Shown here piece by piece: positions 38,501 to 45,413 of a DNA stretch of 64,000 nt (position 1 is the first letter of the stretch; each line of letters starts with the position of its first letter). Source of the stretch: Bacteroidales bacterium (lineage in GTDB: Bacteria > Bacteroidota > Bacteroidia > Bacteroidales > M50B96). Both the position numbers and the translations under genes were made by a program. The stretch lies in assembly GCA_021740905.1 (NCBI GenBank), contig JAIOYV010000007.1, positions 1-64,000 on the forward strand, given 5' to 3'. Below the pieces are notes generated by a model. The model saw only the letters and a program-made list of their open reading frames with translations. It was not told where the DNA came from and made no database searches.

Positions 38501-41500
38501 TCTATTTTTCCTTTGAAGTATTCGTTGAAATAGGATCGGCCTATTCTAACATTCAGGGTATTTGCGCTAATGGTGAACGGCGCATAAGTCATCTCGGCAT
38601 CAAGTACACCATTGATGAATACTTGCAAGACTTTCCCATTGGTCGAGGCCGCCACATGAGTCCATGTATTCACCGGGATTGTGGTGGTCGAACTTACTGA
38701 CTTGCTGTTGTTCAACTGGAATTGAAGTTTTCCTGATGAATTTATATACAACCTGTAATTACCAACTGCCGAATATTCCTTGGCTACAATGAACTCCTGA
38801 CTATTATTTTCGGGATAAATCCAGGCTTCGATAGTCAAAGCTGTATCAGGATTCAATTCCGGAGCATTGGCCACGTTCAGGTAATCGCCATTGCCATCTA
38901 GCAATAAGGCTTTTCCCGCCCGGTTATCAACCTGAAGATTATACGTGAGAGGCTGCCCCCCCGAATTATGAATATTGAAAGTTTGTATACCTGGCAGTAA
39001 ATCGGATGATGAAAACTGGACAGTGTCCTTGTTCAACACAATATTCTGGGGTAAGTTACCTACTCCCTGTAAAGCAACCGGGAAAACCGGCCAGTTGACA
39101 GCATTCGAATACACCGTGAAGATACCCGAATAGCTTATTGCCATGGAGGGTGCAAACAACAAGGGGATGGTATCGCTGGTTCCGGGAAGAATATAAAAGT
39201 TTCCGGGACCGGCATAACTAAATACCGGATTGCTTATTTCAAGAGAGTCGATAAAAAGGGTGTCGCTTCCAATATTTTGAATGATGTAATTGAACAAGCC
39301 GTAAGTTCCCACATTTACAACCCCAAAATTATGGAAATTGGGAGCTGCCAAATCGGGTTGACCAGAAACAATCAAATTCATCGAATAGGTCAAGCTTGGG
39401 TCGATCAAATCATTTGAATTAATCTGGAATGTACCCGAATAAAGTCCGGCATACACGCCAACAGTTGATACGTTTATCTGAATAGCCATACTATCCAGCA
39501 CACCTACTGTTCCGGCAGCCGGATTGAGCGATAGCCACGGAATTGAATTGATAAGGGTAAATTCAAGATTTGCCTGACCATAATTGTAAATGTAAAAAGT
39601 GTCGATCATAAAATCTCCCGAGTTCATACTACCAAACCAGGATAGGGATGAAACCTCAATATCAGCGGGAGTCAATCCGGTTCCTTGCAAAGTTACCAAT
39701 GCAGTATCCTCGTTCGATGCATTGGAAATTATCCAGAGACTGTCGATAATTAAACCGTCAATAGTTGGTGTAAAATCTATCGAAATGGTTTCCGTATTCA
39801 AGGGGGCAATTTCAATTGGAAAAACCAATGGATTGGTAAACGAGAACGCATTGTTCAAATCAAAATACATCGTATCAATTATAAGGCTGTCGGTACCAAT
39901 ATTGGTAAGCACAATGCTTTGAGAGCTTGACTGACCAACTATTAGATCACCAAAATCAATTGCAATTGGATCAATTGAGATTTGAGGGTTTCCTGTCACA
40001 TTCAGGGTTATGGGAAGATTGATATTGGAGTTGTTCAACGAGTTGCTTTTTACATTGAAGTAGAAGTTGTACAAACCGTCAATCAGGCCTGCCGAGAATA
40101 CATTTATATCCACATTAACAGAAGTGCTTTGTGCAAGTGTGTCGATACCTGTTTGCGTTTGAATCCAATTGTAATAGGTGGGTGCACCAATGTTACTAAT
40201 ACTTGCTCCAGATTGTAATGTGCCATTGTTGCCGTTACCCACTAAATTATTTGCAGTACCGTCATCAAAATTGTAGTATTTCACAAGTCCTGCTTCGTTG
40301 CCTGCAAAGGTATTGTGCATATTGGAGGCAATATCGGATTCGGATCGTACATAATTCCAGAGTTTGACTTCATCGACAAGGCCTGGGAAATTATTGCCTC
40401 CACAACATGCTTCTCCACCAATCCGAACATCGCTGCCATAGCCAGTATAGTTTGTCAAAACGGGGGCTGAGGCTAAAAATACTCCATTTACATATAATCG
40501 GGCGGTAGTTCCGTCATTTGTTGCAGCCACATGTGCCCATTCTCCTATAACAGCTGCACCAGCAATTCCACCTGAAACAGTTTGGGAACAATCGGATGGT
40601 GGATCAATCCCAACACTATAGATTCCAGATGACATAGAAATCCCCCAATCCACACAAGAGGCGAATCCTCCAAATATTGTTCTTCGTCCACTTGGTGTTG
40701 AGGAAGGTTTTACCCATGCCTCAACAGTCCATTGAGTGCCTGGTGATAAACTTCCGAGTGCGACATAATCGTTGCTGCCATCAAGGGAAAGGCAAGTGCC
40801 ATTTGGATTTTCACCAGGAATAAGTTCATAATATAAATCCTCCGTTCCTGCATTTTGAATATTCAAATTCAAAATTGTGGAATCAGGCTCATCTAATGCG
40901 ATGAAGAAAGAAGTCGGATTAATAATAATGTCTGGTACATCAATATTTAAACTACACACCGAAAACATTCCATAACCAAAGTTTCCATTCCCAACCGTGT
41001 AGGTAGCGGTGGCATCAAACTCCGAATCGTAGGTGTTGATGCTTGTCCACACTTTATACGACATGGCGTTTCCGGGTGTAAAACCGGGAAGGCCCAACTG
41101 AACATCAGCCTGCCATGCAGTAAGCAAGATGCTTCCACTAAGGCTTTGGACGGCAGAAACCCCAACGCATAAACTTCCATCGAAGACTGCAATTTCATCG
41201 CCGATCTTCAGGTTTGAGCCCAGGTTGTGGTCTTCAATAACAATGGTGTAGGGAAGACCTGTTTCATTCACCGAAAGAAAATGACCGTCAATTCCAACAC
41301 CGCTCAGGTTTACCACAGGGTTGCCTGCATTTGACTGGACTGTCAGGGTACCTGTTTTTAAGCCTTTCCCGGTAGGCGAAAATTGCACTTCAACCAACTG
41401 ATTGTCGTTTGTGTTGGCAAGGGTAAAACTTGTGGGTGAGGCAACAAACTGTCCGTTCGATGACGACATACCGCTTATTGTAAGTGGGGCTGTTCCATTA

Positions 41501-44500
41501 TTGATAACATTGAAGAAGAGGCTTTTTGTGTTGCCAACTTCAACGGTATTAAATTCGAGGTTTTGCTGCGTGAGATTAATATCCGTTTGTCCCACAGGCA
41601 AAGCGAAACCTTCGAGGGTAATAATGGTTTCCAAATGTTCTGGATCGTTGCTGAACACATGCAACTGGGTTGAATAATTTCCGGGAGTTGTAGGCGTGAA
41701 ATTAACAATTACTTCAACCGTGTCGTTTGCATTTATATATCCATATTGAATGGAAGTCGAGAAGGCTGCACTGTTCTCCGCAAAACTCAGGTTGGCTGGT
41801 GCATTGCCCACATTGTAAATATAAAACGTGTCGCTGGTCGATTGATTTACCTGCACTTGACCTGCATACACACTGGAATCCGAAAAAACAAGTTCGGGGT
41901 CTAAGCCCGAGGTGGCCGATAGGTCAACCACCGTGAAGGGTACATAGCCAAAGTTCCCGTTGCCTTGTAAATAGGTGGGTGTTGCATTCAATTCAACCCA
42001 CGTATCAAACACATTGGCATAAAGCTTAAACGACATTGGGTTGCCAGATGTAAAACCTACCAGACCTTGCGTTGGGTCGGCTTCCCAGGTAACTATATTG
42101 AACGCATTCGAAACCAGTTGACTTCCCCCTTGAATATTGGCGTTCCCATATAGGGTGCCATTATGTGAGTTTCCGCTATAATCAAGTGGCAGGAAATTGT
42201 CAAAACTGTAATAGACTTCCAGGTTCGGTTCGTTCCCGATTAAAGTATTATTCATTTGGGCTAGAATTTCAGTTTGTGATTTGGCATAGTTCCAAATCCT
42301 GACCTCATCGATTTGCCCGTTGAAGTAGCCTTTGTCGGCAGAATAGCCTACGTCGATTCCTGTTTGAGAGGTAAAGTCGGAATAAGATTTACTACCGGAA
42401 GCTTTCAAAATACCATCTACATAAATTTTCTGACCTCCTTGTGTGCCCCCAAAAACATGGGCTACATGATGCCAGTTTCCATCGCCATAGTTGTAGCCCG
42501 AAGTATTGATTACCTCATTGCTCCAAACCCTGGTGGTTATGTTTCCATTATTCAAATATATATGACGGTCGTGACCGCCACCTATCACGGAGAATAAGCC
42601 TCCGTTCGAGCTGTTCGTTTTAAACCACATCTCGCAAGTGTAGTTGCTTTCCGACACATTTACGGTGGCTTCGAGATAATCCCCGCTACCATCCAGTGTA
42701 AGGGAATTACCTGATGAGTAAGAGAAATTGTTGACACCCACACAAAGTGTATTGTCAAACACACCAACCTGGTCGCCAAGCTCAATGCTATTGCCATCAA
42801 TCTCAGCACTGTTTACAATAATATTATAAGGAAGCCCGGTAGGTGATGCAGGATTGAAATAATACTGTCCTGCATTCGCGTAAATGGCAATATTGACATT
42901 CCCATTGTTTGAATACACCGTAAGATTTGTATAATAGGATCCTTGTGCCAATGGCTTAAACTTCAGGAAATATTGTTGATTTTGGTTTTGTGTCAAAGTA
43001 AGGCTTGCAGGCCCGGTAAGTGTCGAGTAAGGCAAGCCTGTACTTACATTGGTTATTATAAGATCACCATTTCCCACATTTTGAACAGTAAAAGGAAGCG
43101 TAAGGCTATCGCCTATATTTATATTTCCATAATTCAGATATTGGGGCATAACAGAAATGGATGGAGTAGGGGTAGGCAAACCGGTTCCATGCAATGCAAC
43201 CGAAACGGTGGGTTGATTTGGATCGTCTGTATGCAAGGTCAATGTTTCAGTATAAACCACTACCTGAGTGGGTGTAAAAGTAATTACGATTGTGTCAGAA
43301 TCTCCCGGGTCAATCATCATGCTTGACGGGCTTCGGCTAAAGTTAGTCGAACTTGACACTATATTATATACATCAAGGATGGCTGTTCCAGTGTTTGTTA
43401 CTATCAAGGTGTCCGACAAACTTGAGTTTATCGGGAGGGCATTGAAGTTAAACAAGGATTGAGAAATGGTATATCCAGGAGTCAAGCCGGTGGTAATATT
43501 CAAACTAACAACGGAAAAAGTACCCGTGCCAAAATTTCCATTCCCCATTGTGAAAGTGGGTGTGGCTGTGAATATTTGCATTTCTGAAAACCAGGTAGTC
43601 CTTACTTTGAAGGTAATGGGATTACCCGAAGTAAAACCTGCCAAACCCTGCGAAGCATCAGCTTGCCAGGTCACCATCTGTGCATTTTGGTTATTGTTAT
43701 TGAAAACAGAACCTACACAAGTGCTGCCATCGTAAGCGGCAATACTGGCATTCGTTGGCAAACTGCCGCCATCAATAGTTACTCCGGTAATAATTATGGA
43801 GTATGGCAAACCGGTTGGATCGACTGGTGAAAAGGGTGCTGCGCTCGAATTATTGGGCAGTACGGGAGCCGATGACGAGACAAAAACAGCATCGTATTGC
43901 AGCGTCCCATTATTTTCGTTTGGAGATAGGTCATAAGCTGTGGTCCCGAAGCTTTCGTTAAGGTTGAAGGCCATCAACAGTCCGAGTTCATTTCCAATTA
44001 GCTCTGTGTACATTTCAGCTACTATTTCTTCTTCCGAAGCAAAAACATAATTATAAATTCGCACTTCATCAACAGCTCCCTTCCAGTAATAGGCATTAGT
44101 TTCCATGCCAATATTTAGCATGCTGGCACCTCCAGTGAAACTAGCACTATTAACATAAATGCCATCGATGTAGAGGGTGCCTGTTGATCCCGATTTTACA
44201 TACGTTAAATGATGCCAGTTGCCATCGAAGGCATCGGTACTGGTACCAAAATTCGAAATGTAGTTCCCATCCTGTATCCCGAAATAATTATTCCCGGAGT
44301 GCTTCCCAAGAAAGAAACTTCCGTCGATACTACCTATAATGGTACGATAGGAATCCCCCGAACTACCTTCAAATTTGAACCAGGTCATCATAGTAAAATT
44401 AGTCAGGTTCGACCGGTTAATGGGGGTCGTAATCCTATCCTGATTGCCGTCGAAGCTTACTGCATAATTTTGCGCATTCAGGCTAAAACTCATAGCTAGC

Positions 44501-44583
44501 AGCAGCAAAAGCAGGGGCATCCGTATATAGAATTTCTTATTTATTTTTCGGTTTCGTGTTTCTGCAAACATTTCTTTTTCCAT
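29581..44583 (-). CDS. 5000-residue multidomain T9SS surface protein
   Basis: The protein has exactly 5000 residues. The signal peptide is at about 20-38 (MPLLLLLLAMSFSLNAQ). LamG domains lie at about 39-230, 618-822, 1258-1462 and 1885-2092. GDEIGVFDG/GNGNFG modules lie at about 250-365, 575-885 and 1098-1218. Many HYDIN/ASPM-like Ig domains fill the region to about 2700. About seven CARDB domains (2808-3694) precede a PKD-like domain. Ten Ig-like repeats opening LGPD...C.G occupy about 3781-4464. Two further Ig-like domains, dockerin-like repeats (DVNASGGITAADALLVLRK, CFGDVNDSY), a cohesin-like domain (4774-4897) and a T9SS type A tail (NFPNPFSNLTHIDYS) close it. LamG often binds carbohydrate, and CARDB and Ig units form stalks, so a long adhesive fibre is likely. 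It is the third gene of the operon. Confidence 0.88.
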   Translation of the reverse strand: MEKEMFAETRNRKINKKFYIRMPLLLLLLAMSFSLNAQNYAVSFDGNQDRITTPINRSNLTNFTMMTWFKFEGSSGDSYRTIIGSIDGSFFLGKHSGNNYFGIQDGNYISNFGTSTDAFDGNWHHLTYVKSGSTGTLYIDGIYVNSASFTGGASMLNIGMETNAYYWKGAVDEVRIYNYVFASEEEIVAEMYTELIGNELGLLMAFNLNESFGTTAYDLSPNENNGTLQYDAVFVSSSAPVLPNNSSAAPFSPVDPTGLPYSIIITGVTIDGGSLPTNASIAAYDGSTCVGSVFNNNNQNAQMVTWQADASQGLAGFTSGNPITFKVRTTWFSEMQIFTATPTFTMGNGNFGTGTFSVVSLNITTGLTPGYTISQSLFNFNALPINSSLSDTLIVTNTGTAILDVYNIVSSSTNFSRSPSSMMIDPGDSDTIVITFTPTQVVVYTETLTLHTDDPNQPTVSVALHGTGLPTPTPSISVMPQYLNYGNINIGDSLTLPFTVQNVGNGDLIITNVSTGLPYSTLTGPASLTLTQNQNQQYFLKFKPLAQGSYYTNLTVYSNNGNVNIAIYANAGQYYFNPASPTGLPYNIIVNSAEIDGNSIELGDQVGVFDNTLCVGVNNFSYSSGNSLTLDGSGDYLEATVNVSESNYTCEMWFKTNSSNGGLFSVIGGGHDRHIYLNNGNITTRVWSNEVINTSGYNYGDGNWHHVAHVFGGTQGGQKIYVDGILKASGSKSYSDFTSQTGIDVGYSADKGYFNGQIDEVRIWNYAKSQTEILAQMNNTLIGNEPNLEVYYSFDNFLPLDYSGNSHNGTLYGNANIQGGSQLVSNAFNIVTWEADPTQGLVGFTSGNPMSFKLYANVFDTWVELNATPTYLQGNGNFGYVPFTVVDLSATSGLDPELVFSDSSVYAGQVQVNQSTSDTFYIYNVGNAPANLSFAENSAAFSTSIQYGYINANDTVEVIVNFTPTTPGNYSTQLHVFSNDPEHLETIITLEGFALPVGQTDINLTQQNLEFNTVEVGNTKSLFFNVINNGTAPLTISGMSSSNGQFVASPTSFTLANTNDNQLVEVQFSPTGKGLKTGTLTVQSNAGNPVVNLSGVGIDGHFLSVNETGLPYTIVIEDHNLGSNLKIGDEIAVFDGSLCVGVSAVQSLSGSILLTAWQADVQLGLPGFTPGNAMSYKVWTSINTYDSEFDATATYTVGNGNFGYGMFSVCSLNIDVPDIIINPTSFFIALDEPDSTILNLNIQNAGTEDLYYELIPGENPNGTCLSLDGSNDYVALGSLSPGTQWTVEAWVKPSSTPSGRRTIFGGFASCVDWGISMSSGIYSVGIDPPSDCSQTVSGGIAGAAVIGEWAHVAATNDGTTARLYVNGVFLASAPVLTNYTGYGSDVRIGGEACCGGNNFPGLVDEVKLWNYVRSESDIASNMHNTFAGNEAGLVKYYNFDDGTANNLVGNGNNGTLQSGASISNIGAPTYYNWIQTQTGIDTLAQSTSVNVDINVFSAGLIDGLYNFYFNVKSNSLNNSNINLPITLNVTGNPQISIDPIAIDFGDLIVGQSSSQSIVLTNIGTDSLIIDTMYFDLNNAFSFTNPLVFPIEIAPLNTETISIDFTPTIDGLIIDSLWIISNASNEDTALVTLQGTGLTPADIEVSSLSWFGSMNSGDFMIDTFYIYNYGQANLEFTLINSIPWLSLNPAAGTVGVLDSMAIQINVSTVGVYAGLYSGTFQINSNDLIDPSLTYSMNLIVSGQPDLAAPNFHNFGVVNVGTYGLFNYIIQNIGSDTLFIDSLEISNPVFSYAGPGNFYILPGTSDTIPLLFAPSMAISYSGIFTVYSNAVNWPVFPVALQGVGNLPQNIVLNKDTVQFSSSDLLPGIQTFNIHNSGGQPLTYNLQVDNRAGKALLLDGNGDYLNVANAPELNPDTALTIEAWIYPENNSQEFIVAKEYSAVGNYRLYINSSGKLQFQLNNSKSVSSTTTIPVNTWTHVAASTNGKVLQVFINGVLDAEMTYAPFTISANTLNVRIGRSYFNEYFKGKIDELRIWGLYKNDTEIQAMMGQGLFGTEPGLALYYKFNEASGNIAQDASTQGNNGTFYGNATRTGSGQILDSFFSLSPTSGTISASGTNSINVNFTPNGFAAGDYEIPIRVNSNDPDLPQTTVLAMMTVSGADNLLVSPASLTFSDTYIGLSENLQIDVVNPGQALINVSDWILSDPDYSLEFEYPYVFPYSHKFVNVIFEPTSAGAHEDTLRIFNSSGNPILEVPLAATGLNPPIISLTQMSIGDTLYWGNTSTKQFRINNNGDGPLYFNFGGIPAQWLTVTPAIDTIPANSYLDVDFTFNGINDGGDYLAQLQLTSNDLVNPSLLVPVSLLLYGAEMSVSTTSLSKYVTYQELEHDTFFIVNNGFGPLNYTLTENANWLSLNQYSGSIPAGGHDSIFVTYDGNNPHGNYQTTINITSNDPNLLQYIIPVNLDILHATLVSLPSTLNFGYTVINVGETLNLQILNNGNVDLTIDSIYSVAPYTMPLFLNTFIPAGASIYVPVTFMPSYTVIYNETIHIATNIGVINVPVTGIGEMPSYVWGYSWSQHDFGLVDNAVGASKNLTIYNWGNVPFTMDDWSMSDTAHFSVSDTIFTIPVGGHKTVTVYFNPDAIAIYESTLLWTVNAIGTKEILLDGRGFFLSQAPILTYVDSMPYNGIHGVDPLIGSTDQWFEYRVIYTDADNNPPMTGYPVVGVGLNGDTDFLDSGEDEFPMYELDPTDVDYTDGKEYFFVRQLPINFNLGYSFFAYDSLGNPPVGEALQYRSDPDVSNDFLDVSIYANDINFSNLTPAVGEVVTISATVHNNSDYPAQNVSVKFYEEDSFLVELWIPYLGPQSSSTVYITHVFTIDEFYPMKVVIDEQNYIIEDNELNNFAIRPVVVGEFSIPGAIVVSANIAPSTVSPYGTVHYWGHADYVNSYDPNAVVSGAQVQVTIAQTGYTYTIYTNSVGDFSLYFTAPSTVGTYTVNATVTDFTLLANAPTKYFTVYVPVVNNPIMGPDLAITYWWGTDIHWTSECRRIGDPIEVTAIVTNIGNMTAYNALVHVFKDNSLILSPVYDSIPAGTNKIITFWVTYNTVDYHSVSVDIDPYDDIWELAEWNNYGQRTRWIYPLEPDLQPTNIWFSDNSPLQGHPINMTFRTANTQCTPTDTCSVDIYHIYGPDTFFLANVPVDAIGSLSWDNQYLYNQTFNQVGWHYIMMVVDPYNNVAELNEYNNTLTGSFYVEQAIADLKISDISFSAYNPPIGGYINFTATIWNNGTADASDFYVRYYIDGVQLSDSIWVNYLPAGVNMLITSDPWQVEDCPHQVSATVDEENLIPETNEYNNYTNRPIGTDFVPSLWPYYYSSHISVLVGSTVNMKCRVYNNGTLDADTVFVSYIMNGSTLIAYDGVPLINHQSYAPSNHLYTFNYTGDYDILIYADMIWPDSTRYCELDETNNTTILHIHVYGEDPDLQVLSQHISPTELNPDPGEVIDVYGSFTNEGNVPAGPFFIKFYANSVQLGDSIYVSGIAAHEDSTVACTAPFSSTLIGTHVLRMEVDAFNDVVETNEMNNMASRAIIVGDAPDHTFSDAGQGIWLSDTFPSMGDTILINSVIENNGGATGSAELVLSLEILNTTTVIATIPFTAAPYDSIDVPFNWVVTSPYGRIHANIVNSNPEEFNIYNNHTYIDFGTAIPPLTVSLDPSATLICKGQNVSIYSTVAGGLGTYFYTWMQNPYTGATSNPDVLVSPEVTTVYTLTVEDGFYTASASVTIQVIDVDVNLGPDLQLCGDTSYVLDAGTFDTYLWSTGETTQTITITDNGTYWVSVEMLNFGCTDSDTIYVNMNQGLSPMNDVITSCGQYYFVYHSPRSPYLYFEWSTGSTADTAIFTQPGFYYLTVTDEVGCTTVDTIEFIVELVSVDLGPDQTICSGQTLTLDAGQQSNYFWSTGASTQTISVTQTGYYSVTVSNSNECADHDTIFIQFVSGLYPNLGQLISICPGGSIVLDPGNYANYLWNDQSTNATLTVNSVGTYSVTVSDQTGCSGSTSVEVAEISVPALNLPDLTWCGNPIPAGTNQGISWLWSTGATNDSITITDMGTYSLTVTFQSGCSRADTFDVNDGQLYFDLGNDTAICSGESFDISVPVLYVPYEWSTGDTSSTITISDGGIYYLTITNPDSQCETVDSIIVTMNPLPEIIWDDQVNLCSGQFITLDPGVFASYFWNNQSTNQILLVSSPGTYMVTVTDQNGCENFRSAWVTQVASPTIDLGPDTTVCEGETVTLDPGVFSGYMWNDQSTNQTLTVGAQGTYYVSVNDANGCGAFDQFVLTVIPISVDLGPDVIMCPGGSVTLDATQFETYLWSNQATTQSITVNQTGVYSITVSDSNGCTAWDDVAVLPSQIAQFDLGPDLNLCQGDQATLFAGYYDTYNWSNGSTNQTLTVWLQNMYSVTVSDLNGCSVSDSINVYVHPLPVVSIIGLDTSYCDIGDVIPLTGSPQGGNFTGTGVSMGSFNPSLVNPGSITIYYSYTDNNGCTNSTSASTTVYAAPTVSFTGLEAQYFTDDPADTLTGSPAGGFFSGGNMQTNIFDPMIAGVGTHTISYGYTDAYGCSDVASQSVFVTTVYDISGAVLYNNQAQTPINPAIVYLEDNNHNALEFTPNNTSGDFQFTQYPNGTYYLSATANLPVNGINATDALNIRRHVVMLTYLGGLNLAAADVNASGGITAADALLVLRKTVGYITSFPAGTWVFDNPQVIILNSDTSQNVYGVCFGDVNDSYQSNPTKQASFVAMEKSGIVQPAQGEEFILPIAVKSATQLGAVTMVINYPSTDFEIISVESKLQDLLYKAENGTLRLAWENVDGAYLSTGEAFVSLKMIRKSDKQGGNFMLTWETEFADINGNVLKDIIITMPEIGSQDEAEGFALGHNFPNPFSNLTHIDYSIPDDAQVRLVVQDVLGQELEILVDDNQDAGNYIVEFNGSKLSAGIYIYKIEVAGESGKFNASRIMQIIK
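40215..40810 (-). other. LamG domain inserted into an Ig-like domain (5000-residue protein)
   Basis: The Ig-like host breaks after DLYYELIPGE and resumes at YNWIQTQTGIDTL. Between them is a complete LamG domain from CLSLDGSNDYVALG to the NGTLQSGAS end motif. Uninterrupted sister domains in the same protein read LNYTLTENANWLSLNQYSG across that point, so the insertion site is the loop just before the tryptophan strand. Confidence 0.7.
42115..42730 (-). other. LamG domain inserted into a GDEIGVFDG module
   Basis: The module starts normally (IDGNSIELGDQVGVFDNTLC) and is split after NNFSYSSGN by a LamG domain (LTLDGSGDYLEATV to NGTLYGNANIQGG). It then continues with FNIVTWEADPTQGLVGFTSG and GNGNFGYVPF. 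The other copies of the module are continuous here. Confidence 0.75.
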
Positions 44584-44628
44584 GATGCAATATATTTTAT
44601 ATGTATGAAAGCAACATTTTATTCAAAA

Positions 44629-45342
44629 TCAGGGAGCTCCCTGGTATATTAGTTTTCTGATAATGATTTCGTCCGCGCAATGGATTTTGACCAGGATCAT
44701 TTGAGTACTGGGCCTGTCAACAATAATTTTTCCTGCCGGGATATTCATTTTTGATTTACCCTGATGAAAAATTTCCTTACTGAGTAATTTCCCTGATATG
44801 TCGAAAAACTCAATCTGATTACAAACCTTCCCTTCAAAATAGAAATGGATAAAATCTGAAAATGGATTGGGGTAAATGGAAATTTGTTTCGGTTCATCTA
44901 TATTGGTCATTCCAACAATTACGGATGTAACCTGCAGACTGATTACAGAGAAACTGCCATATCCGAAATTCCCATTGCCCACCGAGAAGGTAGGAACAGC
45001 TTCCTCGACATAAACAGTTGAACCAACAACCAAACCAGCCTTAAAGCTCATCGGATGTCCCTGTGAAAAACCTTCCAGGCTTTGCGAAGGATCGCCCTGC
45101 CAGGCTACGAGTTGAATATTCCCACTATCGAGAAACAGCACCGTCCCCACGCACAAGGTATCGTCGAATACGGCAATCTCAGTTGAATCAGGCAGGCTTC
45201 CGTTGTTTAGCCCTGCCCCCGAAATGACAATGGAATAGGGTATCCCGGTTGGATCGACGGGGACAAAAGGACTATTGACCTGTGCCTGTATCAGGATCAG
45301 GTTTGCTGTGAGAAATCCTATTATCAGAATAAGTTTATTCAT
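44629..45342 (-). CDS. Minimal T9SS protein with a single GDEIGVFDG-type module
   Basis: The protein has 237 residues from the ATG at 45342, which is preceded by GAAAGAG. A TTG three codons upstream is less likely. The signal peptide (MNKLILIIGFLTANLILIQA) is followed by one copy of the module shared by this operon (about 30-145). It opens FVPVDPTGIPYSIVISG, carries IAVFDDTLCVGT and ends with VGNGNFGYGSFSVISLQ. A T9SS type A tail follows (ISIYPNPFSDFIHFYF to LIYQGAP). It is the simplest member of the set and shows that the module can stand alone on the surface. It lies between the 2064- and 5000-residue genes, with gaps of about 70 and 45 bases. Confidence 0.8.
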   Translation of the reverse strand: MNKLILIIGFLTANLILIQAQVNSPFVPVDPTGIPYSIVISGAGLNNGSLPDSTEIAVFDDTLCVGTVLFLDSGNIQLVAWQGDPSQSLEGFSQGHPMSFKAGLVVGSTVYVEEAVPTFSVGNGNFGYGSFSVISLQVTSVIVGMTNIDEPKQISIYPNPFSDFIHFYFEGKVCNQIEFFDISGKLLSKEIFHQGKSKMNIPAGKIIVDRPSTQMILVKIHCADEIIIRKLIYQGAP

Positions 45343-45369
45343 CTCTTTCAAATGGCTTTATTAAATAAT

Positions 45370-45404
45370 GGAAACCTGCCAACTTACTGGTCGGGCAGGC
45401 TTCC
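45370..45404 (-). terminator. Hairpin between first and second surface genes (terminator or attenuator)
   Basis: GGAAACCTGCC (45370-45380) pairs with GGCAGGCTTCC (45394-45404) with one mismatch. It sits just after the stop of the 2064-residue gene. The following minus-strand bases are AT-rich but lack a strong T-run, so partial readthrough into the downstream giant genes is likely. Confidence 0.5.
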
Positions 45405-45413
45405 TTTAAAGAA

